This document shows, in pieces, positions 37,567 through 49,079 of a DNA stretch of 64,000 bases. The stretch's first letter is position 1; every line of letters begins with the position of its first letter. This DNA is from Monosporascus cannonballus (taxonomy: Eukaryota; Ascomycota; Sordariomycetes; Xylariales): positions 62,001 through 126,000 of the forward strand of contig QJNS01000200.1 of NCBI GenBank assembly GCA_004154925.1, given 5' to 3'. The notes beneath the pieces were generated by a model. That model worked only from the letters and a program-made list of their open reading frames with translations. It ran no database searches and was not told the DNA's origin. The position numbers and the translations under genes were made by a program.

Positions 37567-39722
37567 AACGTTATTTACGAATTTACGATTATTTAACTTA
37601 CATTATAACGATAACCGTTATAAACAAAATTTAAAAAAAATTAAACATTTTAATTAATTATTGTGTTAATTATTTATTAATCAGTATTTATACAATTTGA
37701 AAACACTTGTAAAAAAAATAAATTACTATAAGTAAAAACGGATACTTTAACGAAAAAGTTATTTTTATAGAAAATGTTAAGGATTTTAAAATTATCTTTT
37801 TCTATTTTAATAAAACCAAATTAAAAAGGTGTTTTTTTAATATATATTACATTTAATTAAGTTACAAAGTATATAAATATATATATATATAGAACATGAA
37901 AATTAAAATAAAGTAATTTAAATAACAATGAAATTAGAACTTTCAAAATAAAATATTTTTAATATAAAAATTTATAAAATAAATAAAAGGAGTTTGTCTA
38001 CAAAAGATTAAATACTTTATATAATCTTCTTATTTACGTTATTTGTATTATTTAAATTATTATATTCTTCAACGTTTTCTTTAGTAATTATTGAAATTAT
38101 AACGCTAATGAAACAATTAAAATAATATTAAATTTTTATTATATTATTTAACATCAAATAACGAGAAAAAGCAAAAGTGTTTAATAATTAAGAATTTGCT
38201 TATCGTATATTTCGCTTCGAAATATTTATTTCCAAATGTATTTTAAAGTATAAAAATTTATGTTTAATATTAAACCTAAATATTTTTTATTAATATAATC
38301 GATAATCGGCTGATGAATTGCGAAAGTTTAAAGAAATTAATAATTCGAAATACGTATCGTCTTAATTAATCGAATTTTAATTTATTAATTTATAAAAACT
38401 ACTTACGTTGTAAAACGAGATATATAAATATAATGTATTTTTATTATTACGAAATTATAAAGTTTAAATATATATTTGTTAAAGCAAAGACCTTTGAAAA
38501 TAGAAAGCATATTTTTAAAGTTATAAAAATGTATAATTTTAAGAAATTATTATATAAGTCTTTATAAAAGAAAAATATTTTTAAAAGTATTTATAAATAT
38601 ATATTTATAAATTCGATAAAAGAGAATTAAATATAAAAATATTAAACGCGATGTATAATACCTAATAACTAGCAATTTGAAAACATATATAATAATGTAT
38701 ATATATATACGTTTACTTGAATCTTTTTAATTTATGAAATGTTATTATAATTTAATTTAATTTAAAATTTAAATAATATAATATTACTAACTTTTTCGTT
38801 TACACGAATTTCCTTTACAACGTATATATAAAAACGTTTTTAAAATATTTATATCGAAGTAAAAAGATTTATCGTTTTTATAACAGAAAAGTATTACTAA
38901 TATATTAAAGATTCAAGATTTAATTTTGTTTTTTATAAAGTTTATTATTTGTTCAATGAAACATTATTTTCCTTAATAATATTATCGCTATAAACTATAA
39001 CAAAAATTAATATTTCATTAATTAAGTAATTTAATAAATTAGAATACGGTAAACATTTATAATAAATAAAACGTTTTAACAATTATATGATATCAAAATA
39101 TAATAAAAATTACATTGAACGAAAAACTTTATTACTTTAATTTAATTTATCTTAATTTAATTAATATATTTTGAAAAGTTGATTACATTCGTATTAAATA
39201 ATATCTACTTTAATGTATTGTTTATTTGCTTTTAATTAATGCAATATTATCAAAGTTTAAGTATTACATGTTGCGAAATAAGTAAATAAATTATATAATA
39301 TTTAATTAGAAATAAAATATTAGCTTAATAAATTAAAAGTAAAAATTCAATAAATATATAAAACGATACTTTTTTCACATATAATATAATAGATCGAAAA
39401 AGTTTCAAATATACGTTATATATTTATTTAAACAAAATAAAAAGATAAAAAATAAAACAATACAATATAATAAATATCTTTATAACCGAAATAGAATTAT
39501 TATATTGACGTAAATGATTTAAAATGTTTTTTAATTAATTGTAATGTTAAAGAATAAGTTCAAATCGATATTATTAAATATATAATGTAATAATTTATAA
39601 ATTATGTAATTGATTATTATAAATATCGTTTTTATATCTATATTAGAATATTTTAATAAATTAAAATATTAATTATAACAAATGCCAAAAACACCGTAAT
39701 TAAAATAAATTACATATTTTCG

Positions 39723-39800
39723 GATAATATATTAGCAGATACATTAACAAAAACATTGTTATCAAAAATTTATAATATTTTTAAAAACGAATTAAAATTA
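39723..39800 (+). pseudogene. Copia RNase H C-terminal fragment
   Basis: Twenty-six codons without a stop, beginning DNILADTLTKTLL, match the end of Ty1/copia pol proteins, where (N/D)xADxLTK precedes the last helix. It fixes the family and the plus-strand orientation. Confidence 0.75.
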
Positions 39801-39964
39801 ATAAAAATCATAACAGTTTTTCAATAACTGCATAATAATATACAAGGAATTTTAATTACTAGAAATAATGCAAAATAAATAACTATAATATTAAAAATTA
39901 ATAAAAATAATAATTAACGTTTTAAATACTTTAAAACGTTAAAGGGGTATATTAATTAGCCAGA

Positions 39965-40113
39965 TGTGGTATAGTACACCAAATACGGAAAAGTCACCTT
40001 TTGATCGGAATATATATATTCCGTTACTAGGCTACACAAACGCTGTACGCGTTGCGAGAACGTACGCAATTAGCTAATTACAACAACGCAACTGATGTCA
40101 CTTATATCTGACA
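39965..40113 (+). repeat. Right LTR of copia element B (best copy)
   Basis: TGTGGTATAGTACACCAAAT to TTATATCTGACA, 149 bp with TG...CA ends. Five copies of this LTR occur in the window; this one keeps most CpG and CpA sites, so it is closest to the ancestral sequence. Confidence 0.75.
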
Positions 40114-40870
40114 GTTCTCGTTACAAGCGCAACTTGAACAACGAAATGAAAGTGCTTTGTTGGAATTCTGCATGCTCAATATGCGACAATCAGCAAAAGC
40201 TTAGATCCACATCTAGAAAACTGTTAGAGCTGCAGCCTTATCGCCCTCCGTTGGATATTATCAAGGCCACTATTTGGTAATAACATACGTGGCGGATCAC
40301 CAAAAAGTAAAGAAATATATCAATAGCTCCACGTTACACGTAAAATTCGAATAAAGCGAAATCTTCCCTAAACGTTCTGGAATATAAAACGCTACTTAGT
40401 CTAAGAGCGGTCTTTTCGATAAATCTCACTTTAGCTCTGAAGTCGCACATTAGTAGTGGACCGCTACTAGCAGTATACGTTCTTATTTAAGACTTAGAGT
40501 ATATATGCAGTTTAGATATATATGGCTAGGGTTGTATTTGTCAACGAATAGCTAACACTTTCGATATATCATTTGTTGCCGATCGATTACATTTATTTCG
40601 TAGTTAATGCCTTATAAATAAATAGTGTTATTAGACCAAGTACAGGTCACCCGCCGGCGTACAACATAGCGCCATAAGTGAGGATTTGACAAATGGTCGC
40701 TTTTAAGCTAAGTAAGTACTTGTTTAACAAAGTCTTAATGACAGCAATCTTATAATTCGTGAGCGTAAATCTCTTAAATGGTTTTCTGGGCGGTTATCCT
40801 CTTAAAGGCTAGAGGGCGCTAATCGCAATAATTTTTTAGCGGGTCAATTCACCGAGAACAGCTATTAGGC
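40114..40870. other. Un-RIPed stretch right of copia element B
   Basis: About 750 bp of moderate composition between the LTR and AT-rich DNA. A frame from ATG 40095 (inside the LTR) runs to 40280 and another from 40113 has coiled-coil-like residues (QAQLEQRNESALLEF); neither is recognised. Probably old unique sequence into which the elements inserted. Confidence 0.4.
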
Positions 40871-42311
40871 TCATGAAAGTTTTATTAAGTTACGTTATTT
40901 TGTAAAACGTAAATACGAAAATGCTTCAACTATTAATATTAACGATATTATTATTATTTTCACTTAATACCTCGTTTATAATAAATTTTTAAAGTAAATG
41001 AGGAAGAAAATGAAAATTTATAAACAGTGAAATAAAATTAAAAGTTTCTATCGTATAATTAAATCATAATATATATAAAAAAGATTTATAAATAAAAACA
41101 TTTTCCACTTTAAAACGCTTTTAACTACGTGAATTAAGATATATTTTAAACTATTAAATGTTGATAAAAGTAAAGTTAATATAAAAATGTAGCAATTTAC
41201 TTTATTAAAATTATTTCTTGTTTTTATATTATCTTATTGAAATAAAAAAATAAGTATAATGAATAAATAATTAAAAGTTCGAATAAAATAGAAAAAGTTA
41301 AATGTACGGTGTTTTCTAATATAATACGTATATTAAAAATTATATTTGTTTTTCATATTTATTTATATTTGTAATTATTAACTATTTTCGATCTATTATT
41401 ATTGGCTCGATTTGGATCTTTTTTTATATTACTCGATTATTAATATTTTTTTCGTAATATATATTAGGTTCTATATCGCTGGTTACGAATTTCAAATTAA
41501 AAAGGTTAATTTAAATTACTTTCCAAACTTTATGATAAATCGGGTAAACAAATACAAATATAAATGCTTAAATTTTACGCTTAAGAATTTAACATTAATA
41601 TAAATATATTGTAAGATATAACGACAAATCGTTTTTCAATGTTATAATTTCGAATAAAGTCGAAAATCCGAGTTTTAATCTTTAGATTTTAATTTATCGC
41701 AAGTTATTTATAATGTAAACGGGTTATTATTTAAAGTTAAAGTTTTGTCGATATCTTGTGAATAAACATTTAAAAACTTAATCAAAATAGTATTTTATTA
41801 AATTTAATTTAACGTATAAAACTTTATTTCGCAAATAAACTTAAAATACTTATAAGTTTTCGTATTATATATGCCATGATTATTTTTTCTTATAATTATT
41901 GTTTTCAATTATGCGAAAAGAATTCTAATAGTAATAACTATAATTCGAATAAGATTCGAAATACTAATATAATTTATTAAATTATAGAAATTTAGAAACA
42001 TTTTGTTTATTTCTTAATTAAATAATAAAATATTTACGGCTCAATAATAAAATATAATAAATTACTTAAATTAATAAATATATTGCCGTAATTTTAGTAT
42101 TAAGTAAATAACGATAGAACAACCTCGTTAATTCGAAAAAACCTTAAAATAAAAAGAAAATATATAATTGTTATTTGTAATATATTAAAAAATAAAATAA
42201 AAAATACTTAAAATGTTTTTAATTAATTATAAATATAATATTAATATAAATAATATTAATTTGATAATTAATAAAAACTTTAATTTAATATAATATAAAT
42301 CTTTATATATA
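40871..42311. repeat. RIPed AT-rich block
   Basis: About 1.4 kb of extreme AT richness up to the solo LTR. The open frame at 41412-41603 is made of AT-rich codons only and is not called. Confidence 0.55.
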
Positions 42312-42518
42312 TATAAGAATATAGCCTTTATGAGAATAAGGCTGGTAGCCGACCAGCCACCGATCAGCCACCGACCTACTTATTAGTTTAAATCCACTAT
42401 CTGGCAGCTAATAGAAAACGCCAGATAGAAATAACCTAATATATTCACTTTTTGAAATCTGCTGTACGATTAGTCGGAGATCACCTTACTCCAGCTTATA
42501 GCTATCTATTATCTTACA
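42312..42518 (+). repeat. Second solo LTR of the gypsy family
   Basis: A 207 bp copy running TATAAGAATATAGCC to TATTATCTTACA, same orientation as 26786-26992. It is well preserved (GGTAGCCGACCAGCCACCGA). ATATA occurs on both sides and may be the target duplication, but in this context that is weak evidence. Confidence 0.7.
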
Positions 42519-43852
42519 ATATAATTATTTATTATATGTTATTATTAATATTTGCTCTACATTACAAAAATAAATTAAGTTTATAAAAAAATTATATTGA
42601 AATATAATTTTCTTTTATAAAATATTAATTAATAAAAATATTCAATATTTCGAATTATTTTTAACAAGTGTTAAAACGTTTTAGAAAATTATTTCTATAT
42701 TAGTAATATGAAAATCTATATTAATCAATATCGAAAAATCTTAGAGAAATTCTTTTCAAAATATTAGACTTATCTAGAGTACTTTTATTATAGTACGTAG
42801 CAAATAAGATTTCAAATTACATATAATGATATTACAAATCAATAGCTAGCTCGATATATAACGTCTCGTTACTTAGAATGCGGCATCGCAATTTGTAGCA
42901 ATAACCGGTATTGGTACTAATATTATTGTGCAAAATAGGTATGGCCAAAGCTAGCGTTTTCTTCGGAAGATAATTGGGTTAGCTAGGCGAATAAAAAAAT
43001 GTCGCCGAGAAGCTAGCGAAAATTGTTGTGACTAGCGCCCTGTGGCCTTCAAGGGGGTACTTGCAAGGGTACGGATGTATACCCTTGATAGTAACGCGGG
43101 AATTTCATCATAGCATTTGTTCTACGATAAACAAGTAGCATACGACATAGACCTATAAGGATGCTGGCGCATCGGGACAGCATCTTTCAATAAGGTATCA
43201 CCCACGGTAGAATAGCATCGGCAAAACGTCATGACGTTGATGTGGCCGCGTCCTCTCTTTTGCGCCATTACCACGAGAGCAACAAGCGCCAAACCTGAGT
43301 GTCGCACAACAAAGCTGCATTTACTATCAGGTATGCTGTACTACAACCTAATCTCCTTTTATTGCCTATAGATACGCCTCTGATTGCGTGTAGCGTCACG
43401 CAGTGCCACCAACCGGCTTCAGGGCCCATGGTTCCGGCTGTCACTAAAGCCACGTAATGTGATTCACAGGGTCGTTACATTGGTGGCACTTTAAACTATT
43501 GGCTCTTACGAGACTAAATGCTGACTATCTAGAACATATATGATGCGGGAAAGGGGAAGGCGCATCAAGGGTTGACGTTGATGGATGCGGCCTTCTTAAT
43601 AAAAGTCGCATAAAGGCTTGCGCAAAAGTGATCTTGTAGGAAGCCAAATTAGCCTTGGTCTATATAGATCACACTTCATATGTTGCTGCATCATCAAGAT
43701 TCTTATGGCGGTAGCGATTGTCTCGCAATCCTCATTCGGTTTCTCAGTTCGACTTCAGCAAACCAAACCTAAAATCCAGAACGAAAGCTTAGATGCGAAG
43801 TTATGGTCATTTGGGTGCTTGTATCGCCCTAAAGGTTTGCTCTACCCATGTG
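42519..43852. other. Right border of the AT-rich block, no supported gene
   Basis: AT richness ends at about 42.85 kb and normal composition begins. Overlapping short frames at 43122-43453 on the minus strand have no recognisable family. Possibly remnants of genes lost to mutation near the border. Confidence 0.45.
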
Positions 43853-44239
43853 CTATAATGTTTTCCAGACCCCTAGACCGCGTATCACCTTCCCACTTAA
43901 GCCGGACGCTAGGAACCATGGCAACCCGCATGACGTCCCAGTCGGGCGAAGCATGTACATGCCGGTAGCCGTAGCATGGGAGCGGGGGTGAGTGCTGTCC
44001 AAGACGACAATGAGAACTATGGCCGGCACGCTGCTAAACCCCGCTCCTATGGTCATCTGGTACGTGATACGCATTGCCCCGTAATTAAAGCTGGACACAT
44101 GAGACCGAACGTATATGGAGATTCCGGTAGGTGAGAAGATGCTACGAGTGGTGAGATGAAGATGAATGGGAGAGTCTGGACCATAGTTCATGACAATGCT
44201 TGAGGGAAGTACGTTAGCGGATACGGAGACCATACCCAT
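43853..44239 (-). pseudogene. MFS-transporter-like relic
   Basis: The frame contains a hydrophobic run and the stretch QMTIGAGFSSVPAIVLIVVL followed by HATATGMYMLRPTGTSCG. Its spacing resembles the segment around transmembrane helices 10-11 of fungal drug or amino-acid major facilitator transporters (GxGxGS...ATGxxxLxRxxGxxxG). Only this part is recognisable: no start, no N-terminal helices and no continuation downstream were found. A chance resemblance is possible. Confidence 0.3.
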
Positions 44240-44310
44240 AACAGCAGAATGTCTATCATAAATACAGAGAGGCTCTCTATAACCATCTAATCGGACTAGA
44301 CTTAAGCAGG

Positions 44311-45312
44311 CTATAGGGCAGGTCTGGCCTTCTTCGGCAGCGGCCTCAAGATGCCCTGCTGCGTCATGCTGACAACCAGGCGACCGTGTTCATCGAAGAG
44401 CCTGCCCTCACTGTACGAGCGCCCCACACCGGCCGCATGAGTAACCCTCTCCCTCAGATGCCACTCGCCTAGATCGACGTCCGGCACGAAGAACCGCAGC
44501 GCGAAGTCCAGCGAGGAGGCGGCACCGGCGTCCTCGAAGCCGAGGTGGTCGTGCACGAGCGGCAGGAACGCCAGCCCGCCGTCCATGAGGAACGCGACGG
44601 CGGCGGACCGCTCGCCGTGGTCTCTCGGGGACTGGCCCCCGCGGACCCGGTACCACTCAGCCGAGGTGCGCGCCGTGATCGGCAGCGCGTCCTGGTCGGT
44701 GGGCGTGCGCTTCGCGACGCCGAGGTTCTGGCCCGACATGCCGGCGCGGCAGAACCGCAGGTCGAAGAAGCGCTCCTGCGCGCTGAACATGGCCGCGAAC
44801 GCGCCCGCGAGCTCGGGTTCCATCTGCCCCGCGCGCACTAGCTCGTCCGACAGGGCCTGCCGGCTCGGGGAATCATGCGGCGCCGCGTATCCCCCGCGCC
44901 GCAGCGGCGGGGGAGCGTAGGTCATGAGGGTCTCTTCCGCCTCGGAGGCGTGGAAGTCGGCGATCAGCTCGACGCACGTGCGCTCGCGCTCGCGGCCGTC
45001 CGGCTGCCGCTGGAGCTGGGTGACGCTCACGCGCCGCGTCGCGAAGGTCCGCGTGTCGCGCGTCCGCGTCACGGTGCACTTGAATTTGCGGTCCAGCGAC
45101 GCTGGGCCGTGGAAGTGTCCAACTACCGAGTACACCTTGTGCGTCGTCGGTACGGTCTTGGCGGCCGCGTGTACGGCGACGGAGATGGCGCTGCCGCCAT
45201 ACGCGATGGGAGCGGCGTTTCCCATGCGGACGGGCAGGGACGTGGATGCATATTCGTCCTTGCCCGGCGTGACTTGGTCGACGCCCACTAGTTCGGCGAT
45301 GGCCGACGCCAT
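44311..45312 (-). CDS. Acyl-CoA thioesterase II (TesB/ACOT8-like)
   Basis: A single uninterrupted 333-residue frame from ATG 45312. Two hot-dog halves are visible. The first has VYSVVGHFHGPASLDRKF and TRTFATRRVSVTQLQ, the FATRRV strand of the family. The second has AVAFLMDGGLAFLPL with the acidic catalytic position, ASSLDFALRFF in place of the usual SLDHxxWFH, then GRLFDEHGRLVVSMTQQGIL with the catalytic glutamine. Such enzymes hydrolyse acyl-CoA, often in peroxisomes. The C-terminus (RPAL) is not a standard PTS1, so location is open. The replaced WFH residues may alter substrate range. No intron is needed. Composition is clearly G+C-rich. Confidence 0.82.
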   Translation of the reverse strand: MASAIAELVGVDQVTPGKDEYASTSLPVRMGNAAPIAYGGSAISVAVHAAAKTVPTTHKVYSVVGHFHGPASLDRKFKCTVTRTRDTRTFATRRVSVTQLQRQPDGRERERTCVELIADFHASEAEETLMTYAPPPLRRGGYAAPHDSPSRQALSDELVRAGQMEPELAGAFAAMFSAQERFFDLRFCRAGMSGQNLGVAKRTPTDQDALPITARTSAEWYRVRGGQSPRDHGERSAAVAFLMDGGLAFLPLVHDHLGFEDAGAASSLDFALRFFVPDVDLGEWHLRERVTHAAGVGRSYSEGRLFDEHGRLVVSMTQQGILRPLPKKARPAL

Positions 45313-45908
45313 TGTGTATTCTTATACGCGATGGTGATACAAGGGGCGGAGTAGGCGCGTGCCTCGATGTCTTTGGTAACGAAGTAGAAACAAACGTTTA
45401 AGCGACGATGGTTAGGTGCTTAAATAGTCTTCTATTCTTTCAGTAGACGCACCGATAGCGGTGAATGTTAGCTGAATATATTCCTCAACAATCAGTACAC
45501 AGATACACGATAAATGGTGGATTACTAAACAGGTAACTCGGGGGCCGCGAGCCTCGGCAACCATTATTGGCCAAAAATTGACCCACTCCGCGCTTCCATC
45601 TAACCTTCCTCCTTCACCTGTCCGGAAACCGCACATTCGTTGTGGGGAGAGAGCGAGTCTATATTTATCAAAGAGGGCCCGATTTTGTTCTGAGATGTAT
45701 ATTTTGTTTTTCAAGGCAGTCTAAGACATCCCCAGACCTAACATTCTCTCCATAGCGGAGACAAGCCCTTGGCGCCCCCGCATTGCCACCCGGACGCGAG
45801 GTTGACCGCTGGGTTTCCGCGGGCAACGTCCGCATAGTCAACCCGTCGACCCACGGTTTCATACCCATCCGGAGAGCAAAGCGCCGTTCTTCGGAGGGTT
45901 TTTCCAAA
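45313..45908. other. Intergenic, no supported gene
   Basis: About 600 bp between the stop of the small secreted protein and the start of the thioesterase, both on the minus strand. Overlapping frames here have no recognisable motif. It must include the thioesterase promoter. Confidence 0.45.
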
Positions 45909-46469
45909 TCACAGCAACCAAGCAGCGACGGCTAAGACCAGTGCAGCAGGAGCGACGCTCAGGCTCGCCGCGCCGGCGAGAGTGGGGTCCGCGAGAGTGG
46001 GATTCGCGGGGATGTCCTCGGCCTCGGAGGCCGTCATCGTGCCGGTAGATTCGGTGTCGGCGTACCAGCCCGGTGGCGTGTTCCAGAGGACCTTCGTTGC
46101 GGCTACTGCTCTGGCGAGGGGATTGTCGGCCTTGGGCCGAGGGGGAAACGGGGGAAGCGGGGGAAATGGGGGAACAGGAGCCGGGATAGTCGGGATCTCT
46201 GACGGATTAGGATCCTCCGGGATATCACGGAGAACCGAATCGCCCCGGCTAGATGGCAGCCAGGTTGCCAGCGGAAGGGGGGGCTCGTAGGTCGGGTACC
46301 ATGGCAACGGGTTGATGTCTGGCCTGCGCGTTTCCAGCGCGGCAGCAGAACTGGCCGGGCTGTCGTCAGGACCGTGGGTGATCTGCGTTTGCCAGGATCC
46401 AGCATCTCGGTCCTGCTGAGCTGCCCTTGCTCCCAGGGCGAGGGCCAGTATGACGGCGTAGAGCTTCAT
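45909..46469 (-). CDS. Small secreted proline-rich protein, probable GPI anchor
   Basis: The frame is open further upstream, but ATG 46469 is preferred because it gives MKLYAVILALALGARAAQQ, a clean signal peptide with cleavage after about residue 17. Mature protein of about 165 residues: a region rich in Pro, Trp and Tyr (LPWYPTYEPPLPLATW), a run of PPF and PPL units around residues 100-115, and TESTGTMTASEAED. It ends in a hydrophobic tail (APAALVLAVAAWLL) preceded by small residues GAAS, a typical GPI-attachment signal. Only two Cys-free halves are seen, so it is not a disulfide-rich effector. Family not recognised; a wall or surface protein is the likely role. Confidence 0.62.
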   Translation of the reverse strand: MKLYAVILALALGARAAQQDRDAGSWQTQITHGPDDSPASSAAALETRRPDINPLPWYPTYEPPLPLATWLPSSRGDSVLRDIPEDPNPSEIPTIPAPVPPFPPLPPFPPRPKADNPLARAVAATKVLWNTPPGWYADTESTGTMTASEAEDIPANPTLADPTLAGAASLSVAPAALVLAVAAWLL

Positions 46470-48358
46470 GGTGGGTTGTCTTCGATGAAACAGAGAGGTG
46501 AGTGAGTTAAGCTGAAACCTTTGACTATTTCTACAGCGCGATTCTGCGGAAATACATCCGGAGACCACAGATTCTGGGAAGGGGGGCCAGCCTTTTATTC
46601 ACGCGGTCAGCCCCCATCTAGGTGTATCATTCTTTGGCCTTTCCCTGTGGCGGTCGGGCTGGAAGGTCGTGGAAGTCCTTAGCTATGTCCCTATTCACCT
46701 TAAGCCAAAAGTATAAATGCGCAGTCATGCATATCACCGGCGCCTACTTCTGGTCACGGGCACAGTTAAGGGGTGGGTTATCTATGTTAGCAGGCCACTC
46801 CCAGGGGCGATAATGCATGCTAGAGTTGAGTTAAGCCGTGCTCAGGATACGTATGCCCTGCTAAGCCCGCGATATTGGAGAAGCAAAAGAGAAGCGGTGC
46901 GGATATCGGGCAGCTTGTCACCATTGCACAACGACATTAGGTACCTATCCCTGCCCCGCTCAGTTGAGCTGGGAAAGCATTGATAGAAACGGGCTTAAGG
47001 ATGGTGTTGTAACCTGTGACAAGACGTGGGGGTCCCCGGGGAGAATGCATGAGAAGGGATCAGATGTACAAGAACGAGATATCTAGGCAGTCAAAACGGC
47101 AATAGTTAGCAAATTTAACAAGTTCGGAGTACCAGAGAACGTTGAACAATGCATACTCGACCAAGCCTCCGGGCACTTTTGCCACGGATACATGCCCTAG
47201 GGGATCACCGCTTCGAAAACTCTTCCTTTTACTAGCCTGGGTAATGGCAGGACATGTTATATGAGCAATGGGGTACGTTGTCGGGGGCATCCAATTTATC
47301 TCTCCTATCTCGATAATATAATGTTACCCAGTCCGGGCTGTAGTAAAAGTAGCGAACACATGTCAACTGTAAGTCGCTTTGATGCCCCCTGAATGCTGAA
47401 CCAGTTTTAAATACCTATATTTCTACGGTCTTTTTCACTCGGCTAATATTATAGCTTGTGCATACTAATCCTAACACTAACTTTTTTTTTTTAAAAAAAA
47501 AAAGAAGAAAGACACAATAATTTCACACATAGACGGCATATTGTCCGCATCTTATCCGTTTCACTCATCCCGCGATCTCCATCCACTCCTGGCTGTATTT
47601 TTTTTTTTTTTTCTGATGCGAATAATAGGGGCCGTGCATGGAAGATAAGTCAATCGCACCCCGTCCCCAAGGAACATCCGGAAACGGAGCCCCCGATTGA
47701 GAGTAGTATCGTAGAATCATCACGAATTTATCCCCGATTCTAGGAAAGCTCCCTGCTTAAAGGACAGCACTCGAGATGATAGGTCACAGGCACATTGCAG
47801 CAAGGTTTTAGTTAATCGCGTCGTTTCCGTTCCCATGCCCGACGCCGCACCTTGCTACCTGGCATTATGTGCATAATGGGCTTAGCTCTACATAAACCCA
47901 GCTGTACCTATGTAGGAGTCGACTCAATGTCGTCTCGGCTAGAAGATGGTGTGATTGTTGAAGCATATGTAGATGCGTGTCTTCAAAGCTTAATGGCCGG
48001 GTTGTTCTCACGGCAGTAACATGCTTATCCGGCATTGGTAATGGGTCAATCGAATGGGACCCGTATTTGATAAGATATGCTCCAGATCAGCTGCCATCTG
48101 TGACCAGGTGGCATCCGAACTAGCCGGGCCCGGCGATAACAACTCGGCAGAAGAAAAATTCCATCGCAGCCATCTCGTCTGGCCCGCCCATCCCATCCAC
48201 ATCGCAGACTCCGCCGGCGACAACCACCATCACCACCACGACAGCTCTTCCCAGCCAGGCACCGGCCCCTAGCTACGCTCGCCGAACCACTGCATTCTAC
48301 CCCAGCTAAATACGGATAATAGAGGAGAAGCGCAGAAAGAAATAAAACAGTCGCAGAG
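46470..48358. other. Intergenic with homopolymer runs, no supported gene
   Basis: About 1.9 kb upstream of both the secreted protein (leftwards) and NOP10 (rightwards). Frames are short and unrecognised. It contains a run of T directly followed by a run of A (about 47482-47503) and a long T run at about 47599-47615. The last 300 bp before 48359 should be the NOP10 promoter. Confidence 0.5.
47482..47503. repeat. T-run/A-run perfect palindrome
   Basis: Eleven T followed by eleven A, self-complementary and able to form a hairpin. It may be a nucleosome-depleted poly(dA:dT) promoter element. Confidence 0.5.
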
Positions 48359-48785
48359 ATGCATCTCATGTACACCTCGGGCCCGGACGGCAAGCGCGTC
48401 TACACGCTGAAGAAGGTGCTGCACGGCGAGGTGACCAAGTCGGCCCACCCGGCGCGGTTCTCGCCCGACGACAAGTGGTCGCGGCAGCGCGTGACGCTGA
48501 AGCGGCGGTTCGGGCTTCTTTTGACGCAGCAGAGTAGGTTCTTCCGCGCCCCTTTTCCCCCTTCGCCTTTTTCTTTCCTGCTCCGGCCGAGGGCTGGTAG
48601 GCGCCGGTGGGAGGAGGGAACATTCGGAGGGATAGGAAGGGGAAGGCAAAAGAGAGGAAGTAATATGCTAACGAGCGACGCGATGGGCAGAGAACAAAGT
48701 CGCCGAGACGCAGTGATGGGATACAGGCGGGATAACTAAACATCCGGGATACTCGGACACACAACACTAAGGGGGGGCACGATAG
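48359..48785 (+). CDS. NOP10: H/ACA snoRNP subunit Nop10
   Basis: ATG 48359 opens [20 protein letters not shown] and continues with [20 protein letters not shown] and [13 protein letters not shown], which is essentially the whole conserved Nop10 sequence. Nop10 binds Cbf5 in H/ACA particles, which pseudouridylate rRNA and help process it in the nucleolus. Exon 1 (48359-48533) ends at GTAGGT. The 3' end is less sure. The proposed acceptor is AAG at 48771 after a CTAA branch-like site, and a 14 nt exon (48772-48785) ends the protein as QQRGAR. That totals 62 residues, matching the family's 58-64. Without splicing the frame would run on about 68 residues through a low-complexity stretch. It converges on NOB1. 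Confidence 0.85.
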
Positions 48786-49079
48786 AGCAGATGGGGAGAG
48801 ACTAGAAAATGGGAGAATACCATGGCATTCTTGCAAATGCGATTCGGACTACGGTTCCAGGGGCAGGCGTTCAGGGCGTGCAAATCAGGGGTTTTCCCGG
48901 TCGTGTCGTCCATGGTGTTGATTCAGTGTCTATTACACATCATATATATCAGCAGCGGAATAGCATCGCTGTCAAGTCATCTGCTTTGCCCGTTCCCAGA
49001 ATCAGCAACTACATGATAATATGCCCTCATGGTATCAATCCATCGTCAACCCGTGTATTAGCATCGCCCTATATGAAAC

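Larger units (their letters stand above)
34120..40113 (+). mobile_element. RIP-inactivated Ty1/copia element B
   Basis: LTRs at 34120-34267 and 39965-40113 (148 and 149 bp) bound a 6.0 kb unit collinear with element A except for a 738 bp insert at 36829-37566. At 39723 the plus strand still reads DNILADTLTKTLLSKIYNIF, the C-terminal tail of copia RNase H (ADxLTK), placing the end of pol about 165 bp before the right LTR. The stretch AAAGGGGTA at about 39945 serves as polypurine tract. Flanking bases (TTATA left, GTTCT right) do not match. It is dead because of numerous stops. The right LTR is the least mutated copy in the window. Confidence 0.78.

Noticed and set aside
26786..42518. A single large gypsy element bounded by the LTRs at 26786 and 42312
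   Set aside because: The left LTR has its own perfect 5 bp duplication on both sides, and no gypsy pol motif was read between them.
43122..43453. Two overlapping frames as a small gene
   Set aside because: No family motif, no credible splice sites and a position at the degraded border.
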